A DNA stretch of 64,000 bases from Microcystis elabens FACHB-917 (GTDB lineage: Bacteria; Cyanobacteriota; Cyanobacteriia; PCC-6307; Cyanobiaceae), in contig NZ_JACJSZ010000012.1 in assembly GCF_014698445.1 (NCBI RefSeq), positions 1-64,000 of the forward strand, in the 5' to 3' direction. Below the pieces are notes generated by a model. That model made no database searches and was not told where the DNA came from. It saw only the letters and a program-made list of their open reading frames with translations. Below, in pieces: positions 1 through 8,357 of this stretch (position 1 is its first letter; each line of letters begins with the position of its first letter). The position numbers were made by a program, and so were the translations under genes.

Positions 1-1
1 C

Positions 2-208
2 CTGCGGGCCCTGCTGGAGCAGCTGCCGGAACTGCAGGGACGGGTGCTGAAGATGCGCTACGGCATCGACGGCGAGGAGCCGATGAGCCTCACCGGCATC
101 GCACGCACCCTGGGGATGAGCCGCGACAAGACCCGCAACCTGGAGCGCCGTGCCCTCGAAGGCATCCGCCACCACTCCCGCTCCCTGGAGGCCTATCTGG
201 TGGCCTGA
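2..208 (+). CDS. RNA polymerase sigma-70 factor, C-terminal fragment (partial, 5' end outside window)
   Basis: The frame is open from the first bases to a TGA at 206-208 and gives 68 residues. They match sigma-70 region 4: a helix with LPELQGRVLKMRYGIDGE, then the helix-turn-helix MSLTGIARTLGMSRDKTRNLE, which contacts the -35 element. The family is the RpoD-like group, either primary or group 2; the missing regions 2 and 3 would decide which. A strong hairpin follows the stop. The protein would direct core RNA polymerase to promoters. Confidence 0.85.
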   Translation: MRALLEQLPELQGRVLKMRYGIDGEEPMSLTGIARTLGMSRDKTRNLERRALEGIRHHSRSLEAYLVA

Positions 209-213
209 CATGG

Positions 214-239
214 GAGAGCCCCCGTTGCCGGGGGCTCTC
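214..239. terminator. Hairpin between sigma factor and RRM gene
   Basis: GAGAGCCCCC pairs with GGGGGCTCTC around a 6-nt loop. It lies 5 bases after the sigma-factor stop and 17 bases beyond the stop of the convergent RRM gene, so it could end both transcripts. There is no clear T-run on either side. Confidence 0.6.
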
Positions 240-255
240 GAAAACCCGTCAGGGC

Positions 256-546
256 TCAGTAACGGGCGCGGCCACCACCGGCACCGCCGACGCCGCCACC
301 AACATTACGGGGCTGGGCCTTGTTGACCCGGATCATCCGCCCCATCCACTCGACGTCCTGCAGGTCGTCGATGGCCTTGGTTTCATCGGCCTCGTTGGCC
401 ATTTCCACGAAGGCGAAGCCGCGCTTGCGGCCGGTCTCCCGGTCGAGGGGCAGGCTGCAGTTGCGCAGAGCTCCGTACTGCGCGAACAGATGGCTGAGAT
501 CCTCCACCTCCGCATCGAAGGAGAGATTTCCAACGTAAATCGTCAT
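256..546 (-). CDS. RRM-type RNA-binding protein (cyanobacterial Rbp family)
   Basis: A 96-aa protein with one RRM domain. RNP2 is IYVGNL (residues 3-8) and RNP1 is KRGFAFVEM (about 41-49). A short glycine-rich tail ends in ARY. This architecture, an RRM of about 80 residues plus a Gly-rich tail, is typical of cyanobacterial Rbp proteins, which bind single-stranded RNA and in other strains respond to cold or affect mRNA localisation. The ATG start gives the canonical 'MTIYVGNL' beginning. The gene stands alone on its strand with a 5' region of about 140 bp. Confidence 0.93.
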   Translation of the reverse strand: MTIYVGNLSFDAEVEDLSHLFAQYGALRNCSLPLDRETGRKRGFAFVEMANEADETKAIDDLQDVEWMGRMIRVNKAQPRNVGGGVGGAGGGRARY

Positions 547-881
547 GAACAGAGAAAAACTTATGAACCGATTCGTCGATAGCCCTTGCAGGACGTTGCC
601 ACTCGCCGAAGAGAAATCTTTGAATCACCAGAAGCGTACAGCCCGACCTGACTGGCAGGCTGGGGCCGCGGCGGGGGGCGAACGATGATGCAGCGGATCA
701 CGGCCATCGCCCTGGTGGCACTCTGGATGCTCGGCTGGGGGGGTGGGGGGCTCGCTCATCGGCGCCGGCGTCTACGACCTGGAGGGGGTCCAGGGGGAAC
801 CCTGGTCACCTTCGTGCTCTGGAGAGCCTGCTCTGGGGCGGCGTCGGCCTGAGGACGCCGAACGGGACCGACCGGGTAGGC
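547..881. other. Gap with a possible small broken membrane-protein gene
   Basis: No convincing intact gene. A 55-codon + frame (685-852) starts MMQRITAIALVALWMLGW, a plausible membrane segment, then runs through the G-rich stretch near 740-750. A neighbouring frame reads SLIGAGVYDLEG right after it, and a third frame reads LESLLWGGVGL. Together these could be one small protein broken by slips in the G-tract. This is inference from frame character only. Confidence 0.25.
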
Positions 882-1061
882 CTACTTGCGGATGCCAAGC
901 AGCAGGGCACCGTAATGCTCGGAGAACTCGGCCTGGTGCTGCCAGGCGGAAAGGAGGGTCTTGGCGACCTTGCGGAGTTCCTCGATGTCGTTGCAGCTGT
1001 CGATGGCGCGGGAGTGGACGGCGATCGAGAACTGGCGGTTGAGGGAGAGGGAAGCCTGCAT
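882..1061 (-). CDS. Small conserved-looking protein of unknown function
   Basis: A 59-aa protein from the ATG at 1061; a TTG at 1067 in the same frame would add two residues. The product is soluble and mostly helical, with one Cys (SRAIDSCNDIEELRKVAKTL) and a C-terminal GALLLGIRK. I do not recognise the family; the size is near that of NblA but the sequence is not. An AGG lies about 7 bases upstream of the ATG, and a perfect palindrome sits immediately upstream, so the gene may be tightly controlled. Confidence 0.6.
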   Translation of the reverse strand: MQASLSLNRQFSIAVHSRAIDSCNDIEELRKVAKTLLSAWQHQAEFSEHYGALLLGIRK

Positions 1062-1069
1062 GTCCAACC

Positions 1070-1091
1070 TGTAATATTTCAGAATATTACA
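1070..1091. promoter_or_regulatory. Perfect palindrome just upstream of the small gene
   Basis: The arms are TGTAATATT and AATATTACA, 9 of 9 paired, with a 4-nt spacer (TCAG). It is an AT-rich island in very GC-rich DNA. It includes TAATAT-like -10 candidates for the minus-strand gene whose ATG is 9 bp away, so it could be an operator over the core promoter. The binding protein is unknown; the pattern is neither GTAN8TAC (NtcA) nor TGTGAN6TCACA (CRP). Confidence 0.5.
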
Positions 1092-1143
1092 AGCTGTTGC
1101 CGTCCAGCGGGCGGTTGCCAGCGGACGGCAATCCGCACCCGGC

Positions 1144-1632
1144 TCAGAAGAACTGGTCGAAGTTGTCGAAGTCCACGGCGCTGAAGGTTCCGTCCTGCAC
1201 CTGGGCCATCAGCCGCTCCAGCTGCACCCACAGGGCCCCGCCGGTGAGCAGCGACAGCACGAAGGCCACCAGCAGGGCGGCCCCGGCGGCGAAGCCGAAC
1301 ATCTGCAGGCTGGCGCCGATGAACAGCGTCACCCCGATCACCAGGCCCCCGTAGGGAAGGGTCGTCTCCAGGTTGGCGATCGGCAGCAGGGCCAGCCGGT
1401 CCTGCTTCCAGCCCTCCAGCCGGTTCTGAACCATCCGGGCGAAGGTGAGCCCGCACAGTACGGCCATGGCCAGCCCGATGCCGGCCAGCACGTAGGGCGG
1501 ATAGGTGAGCGGGGCGTACTCCAGCAGTATCTCCATGGCGTCCAGGTCGCCGTAGTCCCCGCTGACCTGGTCCAGCCCCGCCTGCCGGAGGGTCACGGGA
1601 GCAGCGTCGAGGGCGGCCAGCAGCAGGGACAC
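1144..1632 (-). CDS. Hypothetical membrane protein
   Basis: A 162-aa product from a GTG start. At least three hydrophobic spans are visible: YVLAGIGLAMAVLCGLTF (about 47-64), YGGLVIGVTLFIGASLQMFG (about 94-113) and AGAALLVAFVLSLLTGGAL (about 116-134). The acidic aromatic tail ends DFDNFDQFF. No enzyme motif is seen and I do not recognise the family. It lies 53 bp after the DUF2339 gene on the same strand, so co-transcription is likely. Confidence 0.65.
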   Translation of the reverse strand: MSLLLAALDAAPVTLRQAGLDQVSGDYGDLDAMEILLEYAPLTYPPYVLAGIGLAMAVLCGLTFARMVQNRLEGWKQDRLALLPIANLETTLPYGGLVIGVTLFIGASLQMFGFAAGAALLVAFVLSLLTGGALWVQLERLMAQVQDGTFSAVDFDNFDQFF

Positions 1633-1685
1633 GGCGGTGAGGCGTCAGGCGGTCGCGCCCGACCCTAGGCGCCGGAGCCGCCCCA

Positions 1686-4343
1686 TCAGAGGAACCGGCT
1701 GCGGAAGCGATGGACCAGGGCATTCAGCGCCAGCAGCAGAAGCCCCACCCCGACGAACACCAGGCCCCGCAGTCCCAGATCGGCCTGGGCCATGTCGACG
1801 GCCAGGAGTCGCAGCAGGCAGGCCCCCAGGCCCACAAGCGCCACCTGGCGGAACTGGGGCTCCCGCAGCACCACCCCCAGCAGGTAGATGGCAAGGGCCT
1901 CCGCCGTCCACAGCAGGGTCAGCAGGGCCCGGTCGTAGCCGCTGGCCAGCACCACGGCCACGGCGATGAACAGGGGATGGCCAAGCCAGAGGTTGGGGCG
2001 CCGCGCCACCCGCCCGCCGACCCAGGCCAGCAGCGGCCAGCCGCCGGGGTCGGCCAGCCGGTCGCGCTCGAGCCAGCGCCGGCAGGCCAGGACGAAGGCC
2101 GTCTGCAGGCCGATCGCCACCAGCCCGGCGCTCCGGGCCGCCGCGGTATCGGGGGGGAAGGAGGGGAGGCTGACGCTGAGGCCGACCAGCAGCGTCGCCA
2201 CCGCCAGCCAGTAGACGATCACCCCATAGACCTGCAGGCGGATGGCGAAGCGCCGCACCAGCGCCGGGCAGACCAGGAGAAGGGCCAGCAGCGCCCAGGC
2301 CACGGGACGCCAGGCGGCGCTGATCTCCCCCTGCAGCAGCAGCAGCACCCCCAGCAGGGACACCTCCAGGAAATAAGGCTGCACCGCCATCCAGCCGGGC
2401 AGCCGCGCCAGGTCCGGACCCGCCCGGAAGAACCAGCCGTGGAGACCGACGGTGATGGCCAGCAGCTCGATCAGCAGGCGGCCGCGCACCTGCAGGGCCC
2501 CGAGCGTCACCAGCTCCTCGCTGGGCCCGATCACCACCAGGAACGCGGCGGCGTAAGCGGCCAGGTAGGCCAGGGAGAGGCCCAGTCCCACCCGCACGAC
2601 ACCACCCCGCAGCCAGCGGCTGCCGGCCAGGGCCGCGGCGGACAGCAGCAGCCAGGCCGCCCCCGGCAGCAGCGGCGAGATCGGCTCGAGCAGCCAGAGG
2701 ACGCCCAGTCCCGCATCGACCCCCAGCAGCGCCAGTCCGAGGCCCTGCCGGCGGCCGCCGCCACCGGCGACCGTCAGCAGCAGGGCCAGCAACCCCAGGG
2801 GCAGCAGGCGGGCCAGCAGGGTCAGGGCCGGCCAGGGGGCATCGGCCAACAGGGTCAGCCAGCCGGCGCCATGGGCCAGAGCGATCGCGGCGGTGACGCC
2901 GCCCAGCAGGCCGGGGGGGCGCCAGCGGCGCGCCGCCACCAGGAAGGCGCCCATCACCACCAGGCTCAGGGGCGAGCGCCAGTCCTCGGGCACCACCAGG
3001 GCGGTCCCCACGGCGACCAGCCCCCCGGCCAGCCAGCCCAGCAGGGGCGGCAGGGGCAGAGGCCCTCCCGGAGGGGGCTCCTGGCGGCGCTGCAGCAGCC
3101 ACTGGGTCCCCGCCGTGAGACCTGCCCCGACCGTCAGCACCGCCCCGGTCTGCAGCTGCTGCATCGGACCGCCGCCCGGCAGCGCGGCCCCCAGGCCGCT
3201 CAGGGCCAGCACCAGGCCGGCGGCGGCGCTGAGCCACCAGCCGGCGCGGCAGAGAGGGCCGGAGCCCTCCCGCATGGCGATGACCAGGAACAGCAGCGAT
3301 TCCAGCAGCACGACCCCGGCCAGCAGCGGCCCATCGGCGATCACCGGGGCCAGGCTCAGCAGGGCCGCCAGAATCAGGGTCTGGCCCACCAGGGCATCGC
3401 CCAGGGCCAGCCAGCGCGGCCCCCGTAGACGGGCGCCGCGGCCCAGCAGCACCGCCACCCCGGCGGCGACCGCCAGGGCCCCGGCGCGGACGGCCGCCAA
3501 GGAGGGAAAAAGCAGCAGGGCCAGACCGAGGCCGCCCCACGGACTGAGCAGCAGGGCCACCGGCACCGCCTGCAGCCGGGCCTGCGCACCCCCCGGACGA
3601 TGCAGACGCAGCAGCGCCGGGCCGAAGACCAGCACCGCCGCCAGGACAGCGCCAGCGGCCAGGGCGGGGTAGGCGGCCAGAGCGGGGCCGTTGCGCAGGA
3701 ACCAGACCACCTGGAAGGCGCCGTACAGCCAGCTGACGACGAGCCGATGCCGCGGCCAGCGGTGCCCCAGGGGCAGCTCCGCGCCCATCAGGGTAATGGC
3801 GCCGGCGATGGCCAGGGCGGGGCCGCCTTCGGGACCGATGGCGAGAGGCACCAGGCTCACCGCCACATGCAGCGAGGCGATCGCGGCGGTGCGGGCGATG
3901 GCGGCCAGGGCCAGGTTGGCGGCCACGCCCGCGGACAGCAGGGCCAGGGCCGGAAGCGGGTCCTCGATCCACCGGAGCCCGAGCTGGGGCAGGCCGCCGG
4001 CGGCGGCGCAGGCGAACAGGACCAGGGCGCCGCCACCGCTGCGCATGGCGTCGGTGAGGTCGCGCCAGGGCTGGCGCCGGCCCCAGAACAGGGAGGGCAG
4101 GGCCAGGGCACCGCCCGCCAGCAGGGTGACCAGGAAGCGCTCGCAGGGCCCCAGTTGCAGACCGGCGTTGATCGTCAGGAAGGTGACCCCGGCCACCACC
4201 ACGAGCACCCCCAGCAGGCCGCTCCAGTTCTCCACCAACAGCCGCTCGATCCGCTTCCAGGGCCCGCCGGTCGCCCCTCTGGGCGGCGAGGCCGAGGCGG
4301 TGGCCGGTGGGCGCAGGCAGGGAATGGCCACCGGCACCGGCAC
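1686..4343 (-). CDS. DUF2339-family polytopic membrane protein, main body
   Basis: An 885-aa frame beginning at a GTG. It is a very hydrophobic chain with more than 20 candidate transmembrane spans and a proline/alanine-rich start. The first span region, WSGLLGVLVVVAGVTFL, matches the usual opening of DUF2339 (COG5373) proteins. Function in the family is unknown. These proteins normally begin with one membrane anchor, a coiled coil and a Pro-rich linker; exactly that lies directly upstream in the same frame (4404-4619), separated by one TAA. The gene is therefore either split by a nonsense codon or expressed as two polypeptides. The real start of this part could be any codon after 4403. Confidence 0.8.
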   Translation of the reverse strand: MPVPVAIPCLRPPATASASPPRGATGGPWKRIERLLVENWSGLLGVLVVVAGVTFLTINAGLQLGPCERFLVTLLAGGALALPSLFWGRRQPWRDLTDAMRSGGGALVLFACAAAGGLPQLGLRWIEDPLPALALLSAGVAANLALAAIARTAAIASLHVAVSLVPLAIGPEGGPALAIAGAITLMGAELPLGHRWPRHRLVVSWLYGAFQVVWFLRNGPALAAYPALAAGAVLAAVLVFGPALLRLHRPGGAQARLQAVPVALLLSPWGGLGLALLLFPSLAAVRAGALAVAAGVAVLLGRGARLRGPRWLALGDALVGQTLILAALLSLAPVIADGPLLAGVVLLESLLFLVIAMREGSGPLCRAGWWLSAAAGLVLALSGLGAALPGGGPMQQLQTGAVLTVGAGLTAGTQWLLQRRQEPPPGGPLPLPPLLGWLAGGLVAVGTALVVPEDWRSPLSLVVMGAFLVAARRWRPPGLLGGVTAAIALAHGAGWLTLLADAPWPALTLLARLLPLGLLALLLTVAGGGGRRQGLGLALLGVDAGLGVLWLLEPISPLLPGAAWLLLSAAALAGSRWLRGGVVRVGLGLSLAYLAAYAAAFLVVIGPSEELVTLGALQVRGRLLIELLAITVGLHGWFFRAGPDLARLPGWMAVQPYFLEVSLLGVLLLLQGEISAAWRPVAWALLALLLVCPALVRRFAIRLQVYGVIVYWLAVATLLVGLSVSLPSFPPDTAAARSAGLVAIGLQTAFVLACRRWLERDRLADPGGWPLLAWVGGRVARRPNLWLGHPLFIAVAVVLASGYDRALLTLLWTAEALAIYLLGVVLREPQFRQVALVGLGACLLRLLAVDMAQADLGLRGLVFVGVGLLLLALNALVHRFRSRFL

Positions 4344-4403
4344 CAGGCCGGCTTCGGCCCTGGAGGCGGACGGGGCCTCGGCCTCGGGCGCCGCTGGGGG
4401 GAG

Positions 4404-4619
4404 TTACTCGGCGGCAGGGAGCCGGAGCGGTTCAGGCCCGGTGTCCCCGTCCAGCCGCTGCTGGAGCACCCCGCTCCACAGCGACAGGGCGAAGAAACGC
4501 TGGCTCAGGGAGGCGGCCTGCTGCTCGAGGCGCCGGACCCGCCGCTCCAGGGACCGGACCTGCAGGATCCAGACCACCGCCAGCAGGGTCAGGAGGATCA
4601 GCAGCAGGGCCTCGTTCAA
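4404..4619 (-). CDS. N-terminal anchor and coiled coil of the DUF2339 protein, cut by TAA
   Basis: A 71-aa frame: the transmembrane segment ALLLILLTLLAVVWILQ (4-20), then the coiled coil RSLERRVRRLEQQAASLSQR, then a linker ending LPAAE and a TAA. The next gene's reading frame continues in phase beyond the TAA with a Pro/Ala-rich linker (LPPAAPEAEAPSAS). DUF2339 proteins usually carry this anchor-coil-linker block as their own N-terminus, so I infer one ancestral gene. Confidence 0.65.
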   Translation of the reverse strand: MNEALLLILLTLLAVVWILQVRSLERRVRRLEQQAASLSQRFFALSLWSGVLQQRLDGDTGPEPLRLPAAE

Positions 4620-4666
4620 GGGGCCGGCGGTCGGGGGGGGGACGACCCAGCTTCGCCCGGGAGGCG

Positions 4667-6382
4667 TCAGGCGGCGAGGGGATTCAGGCGTGCCAGCAGG
4701 CCCGTGGCCAGCTTGCGGGCCGAGAAGGTGCGGCGCATCAATCCCAGCAGGGCCTGGAGATCGTCGGTGTGGAGCCGGTCGTGGCTCACCAGGCTCAGCA
4801 GCAGCCGCTGGCGCAGGCTGGTGCCCTCCTTGCCCAGCAGCAGGCGCAGGCCGTCGCGGGCCACCGGCAGCAGATCGGTGGAGGCCGAACCGTTCTCCAC
4901 CACGGCCAGCAGGTTCTCCAGCCGCTCCACCCGCAGGCGCCCTTCGCGATCGAAGATCACCTCCAGCAGCTTCTCGCGCATCTCAGCCGTGTCACCGGCC
5001 AGCAGGCGCCGGGCCACATAGGGATAGGCCACCCGGATGATGCGGAAGTCGGGGTCGAGCCGCATCGCCAGACCCTCCTGGCTGACCACCGCCCGGATGA
5101 TGAGGGCGAAGCGCGCCGGCACCCGGAAGGGGTAGTCGTACATCAGCTCCGAGAAGCGATCGGTGATCGCCTTGAAGTTGAAGCTGCCCACGTTCTCCCC
5201 CAGCGCACCACCGAGCACCTGCTCAAGGGCCGGAACGATCGGCCCAAGGGGGGTGCTGGGGTGGAGGAAGCCCAGGGCGACGAAATCCCTGGCCAGGGCC
5301 TCGAAATCCCGGTTGATCAGATGGACCACCGCCCCGGTGAGGGTGAGCCGGTCGGCATCACTCAGGGAGTCCATCATCCCGAAGTCGACATAGGCCACAT
5401 GGCCCAGGCCGTTGGTCCTGCCCGGGAGCGCGAACAGGTTGCCCGGGTGGGGATCGGCGTGGAAATAGCCGAACTCCAGCAGCTGCTGCAGGCCCGCGAT
5501 CACGCCGGTGCGGATCAGGGCGGCGGGATCCAGGTGGTGGGCCTCCAGTTCGCGGCGGTTCTGGAGTTTGGTGCCGTTGATCCAGCTGGTGGTCAGCACC
5601 CGGCGGCTGCTCAGCGATCGAACCACCGCCGGAACGGTCACCTCGGGGTGGTCCTGGAACAGGGTGGCGAAGCGTTCGGCGTTGTCGGCCTCACGCCGGT
5701 AGTCGATCTCCTCGAAAAGGGTGCAGCCGAACTCATCGATGATCGCCCCGAGGCCGAAGCCGAGGTTGAGGGGCAGGAACGGGGCCGCCAGCACCGCCAG
5801 GGAGCGGATGATGACCAGGTCGCGGCGCAGGACGAAGGGCAGGTCGGGCCGCTGCACCTTCACCGCCACCCAATGGCCGTCGGCCAGGCGGGCCCGGTAG
5901 ACCTGCCCCAGGCTGGCCGCTGCCATCGGGTAATCGGGGAACTCCTCGAACAGCTGATGGGCCGGAGCCCCGAGTTCCGTCTCGATCAGCGCCAGGGCGA
6001 CCGGGTGGGGGAAGGGGGGCAGGTCGTCCTGGAGGCGGGCCAGTTCCTCCAGCCAGTCGCGCCGCACCAGGTCGGGGCGGGTGGAGAGGGCCTGGCCCAC
6101 CTTGATGAAACAGGGACCAAGGCCGCTTAGGGTGTCAAGGATGGCGCGGGCGAGCCTTTGCTGCACCCGGGGGTCGGTGCTGCTGGACTGGACCGCCAGG
6201 CGCAGGCCGAGGCCCGTCAGGCGCCACAGCACCACGATCAGCCGGCTGAGCAGGACCCAGGGCCGCTGCAGCAGCCAGCGCAAGTCCGCGTTGGGGTCGT
6301 AGCGCGGGGTGGGGGTGACGTCCTCGGCCAGGGTCCTTTCGCACGGGTCGTCAGACTCTAGGAACCGTGTTCCCCGGTCCAT
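4667..6382 (-). CDS. ABC1/UbiB-family atypical kinase
   Basis: A 571-aa protein, normal for cyanobacterial ABC1K proteins. Family marks in order: FIKVGQALSTRPDLV (the KxGQ motif), AAASLGQVYRARL (the Ala-rich loop replacing the P-loop), VAVKVQRP with the ATP-binding Lys, FHADPHPGN (catalytic loop) and VDFGMM (the DFG metal-binding motif). These kinases act at membranes in isoprenoid-quinone and tocopherol metabolism or stress responses; the substrate of this one is unknown. The ATG at 6382 is the best start, although the frame runs further upstream. Its start codon overlaps that of the divergent + gene within one CCATGG. Confidence 0.93.
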   Translation of the reverse strand: MDRGTRFLESDDPCERTLAEDVTPTPRYDPNADLRWLLQRPWVLLSRLIVVLWRLTGLGLRLAVQSSSTDPRVQQRLARAILDTLSGLGPCFIKVGQALSTRPDLVRRDWLEELARLQDDLPPFPHPVALALIETELGAPAHQLFEEFPDYPMAAASLGQVYRARLADGHWVAVKVQRPDLPFVLRRDLVIIRSLAVLAAPFLPLNLGFGLGAIIDEFGCTLFEEIDYRREADNAERFATLFQDHPEVTVPAVVRSLSSRRVLTTSWINGTKLQNRRELEAHHLDPAALIRTGVIAGLQQLLEFGYFHADPHPGNLFALPGRTNGLGHVAYVDFGMMDSLSDADRLTLTGAVVHLINRDFEALARDFVALGFLHPSTPLGPIVPALEQVLGGALGENVGSFNFKAITDRFSELMYDYPFRVPARFALIIRAVVSQEGLAMRLDPDFRIIRVAYPYVARRLLAGDTAEMREKLLEVIFDREGRLRVERLENLLAVVENGSASTDLLPVARDGLRLLLGKEGTSLRQRLLLSLVSHDRLHTDDLQALLGLMRRTFSARKLATGLLARLNPLAA

Positions 6383-7742
6383 GGGCCCTTTCTGGCGGTC
6401 AGCGCCGCTGGCCCTGCACCTGCCGGCCCATGGCCGGGGCCGGGCCCTGGCCCCAGGGCTGCGCCGCCTGCTGCGCCAGCCGCCGGGCCGCTGGGATCTG
6501 CCCGAGCTGCCCGGCTTCGGCGGGCCACTGGAGCCGGAAGGCACGGTGGCCGAGGCCCAGGGGCGCGCGGCGGCCCTGCTGGGGGCGGAGCGCTGCTGGT
6601 TCGGGGTGAACGGCGCCTCGGGGCTGCTGCAGGCCGCCCTGCTCGCCCTCGGCCCGCCCGGATCCCGGGTGCTGCTGCCCCGCAATCTGCACCGCAGCCT
6701 GCTGCACGGCTGCGTGCTGGGGGGGCTCGAACCGCTGCTGTACGACCTCGCCAGCGATCCGGCCACGGGGCTGTGGCAGCCGCCGGAACCCCTGCGGCTG
6801 GAGCGGGTCCTGGCCGCCGCCGCCGCCCGGGGCGGGCCTCCGGTGACGGCCCTGGTGCTGGTGGATCCCACCTACCAGGGCCTGAGCGCCAATCTGCCGG
6901 CCCTGGTGGCCCTGGCCCACCGGGCGGGCCTGCCGGTGCTGGTGGACCAGGCCCACGGCGGCGGCGAGGCGCTGGCCGCCGGCGCCGATCTGGTGGTGCT
7001 CTCGGTTCAGAAGAGCGGCACCGGTCTGGCCCAGAGCGCCGCCCTGCTGGCCCAGGGCGAACGGGTACCGCCCGCCGCCATCGAGCGGGCCCTGCTCTGG
7101 TTGCAGGCCTCCAGCCCCAGCGCCCTGCTGCTGGCCTCGACGGCGGCGGCCCTGGAGCACGGCGCCAGCGCCGCCGGCCGGCGCCAGCGCCGGCGGGCCG
7201 AGGCCAGGGCCTCCCGGCTGCGCCATCGGCTGGTGGCCCAGGGCCTGCCGCTGGTCGCCAACGGCGATCCCCTGCGCCTGGTGCTGGCCACGGCACCGCT
7301 GGGGATCAACGGCCTGGAGGCCGACACCTGGCTGCTGCAGCGGGGGGTGATCGCCGAACTGCCGGAACCCGGCGCCCTCACCTTCTGCCTGGGGCTGAAC
7401 CCGCCCCGGGGCGTGGAGCGGCGGCTGCCGCGCCGGTTGCAGGAGCTGCGCCGGGCCCTCGGCGGTGCGCCGCTGCCCCCCTTCACGCCGCCCCCCCTGC
7501 CGCTGCTGGCGGCGCCGGAGCTGCCGATCGGTCTGGCCTGGCGGAGTCCCACCGAGGCCGTTCCCCTGGAGGAGGCCGCCGGCCGGGTGGCGGCGGCGCC
7601 GATCTGTCCCTACCCACCGGGGATTCCGCTGCTGGTGCCGGGGGAGCGGATCGATCCGGCCCGCGCCGACTGGCTGCTGGAGCAGCGCCGTCTCTGGCCC
7701 GGTCAGATCGCTGATACGGTAAGCGTCGTGGCCGGTTCGTGA
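6381..7742 (+). CDS. PLP-dependent Orn/Lys/Arg decarboxylase-family protein
   Basis: 453 aa from the ATG at 6381. Fold-type I marks: LALHLPAHGRGRAL near the N-terminus (the family's PGH segment), VDQAHGGGEAL (PLP-contacting Asp) and SVQKSGTGLAQSA with the PLP Lys. The family includes arginine, lysine and ornithine decarboxylases; cyanobacterial members of this compact type are often annotated as arginine/lysine decarboxylases, but the substrate cannot be read here. The usual TH before the PLP Lys is VQ. The stop overlaps the next start (GTGA), so it is translationally coupled to cbiT. Confidence 0.85.
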   Translation: MGPFWRSAPLALHLPAHGRGRALAPGLRRLLRQPPGRWDLPELPGFGGPLEPEGTVAEAQGRAAALLGAERCWFGVNGASGLLQAALLALGPPGSRVLLPRNLHRSLLHGCVLGGLEPLLYDLASDPATGLWQPPEPLRLERVLAAAAARGGPPVTALVLVDPTYQGLSANLPALVALAHRAGLPVLVDQAHGGGEALAAGADLVVLSVQKSGTGLAQSAALLAQGERVPPAAIERALLWLQASSPSALLLASTAAALEHGASAAGRRQRRRAEARASRLRHRLVAQGLPLVANGDPLRLVLATAPLGINGLEADTWLLQRGVIAELPEPGALTFCLGLNPPRGVERRLPRRLQELRRALGGAPLPPFTPPPLPLLAAPELPIGLAWRSPTEAVPLEEAAGRVAAAPICPYPPGIPLLVPGERIDPARADWLLEQRRLWPGQIADTVSVVAGS

Positions 7743-8347
7743 GCCCGTTGCCGAACCCCTTCCACTGGGATTTCGTCACCCCCGGCCTGCCGGACAGCGC
7801 CTTCGAGGACGCCCCGGGCTTCAGCCCCACACCGCTGGAGCTGCGGGTCATGCTGCTGGCCCACCTGCGGCCCCGGGCCGATTCGCTGGTCTGGGACGTG
7901 GGCGGCGGGACCGGCGCGCTGGCGCTGGAGATCGCCCGGCTGATGCCCGGCGGTGCGGTGCACACCCTGGAGCGGGATCCGGAGGCGATCGAGCTGCTGG
8001 AGCGCAACCGCCAGCGCTTCGACATCCACAACCTGCACATCCACGCCGGCGAGGCCCCCGATGGCCTGGCCCTGCTGCCGCCCCATCCCGACCGGGTGCT
8101 GCTGGAGGTGGGGCGTCCGCTGGAGGACGTGCTGCGGGCCGTCTGGGAGGCGCTGCAGCCCGCCGGACGGCTGGTGATCAGCACCGTCAACCTCGAGGGC
8201 CTGGTGAAGGCCACCGACACCCTGGCCCAGCTGGGCGCCCACGATGTGCAGGTGGTGCAGGCCACCGTGCACCGCATGCAGCGCCGCGGCAGCCAGGCCA
8301 AGCTGGCCGCCGCCGAGCCGCTGTTCGTGATCGCCGCCGAGCGCTGA
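7739..8347 (+). CDS. cbiT: Precorrin-6B C15-methyltransferase (decarboxylating), CbiT type
   Basis: 202 aa from a GTG start that overlaps the previous stop by 4 bases. The SAM-binding motif is WDVGGGTGALALE (about 60-72), followed by the acidic ERDPEAIELLERN strand that holds the SAM ribose. This is the stand-alone CbiT form, not the CbiE-CbiT fusion CobL. The role is cobalamin corrin-ring synthesis (C15 methylation and C12 acetate decarboxylation). No other cob/cbi gene is in the window. Confidence 0.85.
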   Translation: MSPLPNPFHWDFVTPGLPDSAFEDAPGFSPTPLELRVMLLAHLRPRADSLVWDVGGGTGALALEIARLMPGGAVHTLERDPEAIELLERNRQRFDIHNLHIHAGEAPDGLALLPPHPDRVLLEVGRPLEDVLRAVWEALQPAGRLVISTVNLEGLVKATDTLAQLGAHDVQVVQATVHRMQRRGSQAKLAAAEPLFVIAAER

Positions 8348-8357
8348 GTCCGAGCCC

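Noticed and set aside
1710-3428. A 572-residue + frame opposite the DUF2339 gene
   Set aside because: Gln/Gly/Pro-rich translation of the complement of a membrane protein; no motif.
1645-3972. A 775-residue open frame on the minus strand inside the DUF2339 gene
   Set aside because: Different phase from the membrane-protein frame, Arg/Pro/Gly-rich with no domain character; typical of shadows in very GC-rich DNA.
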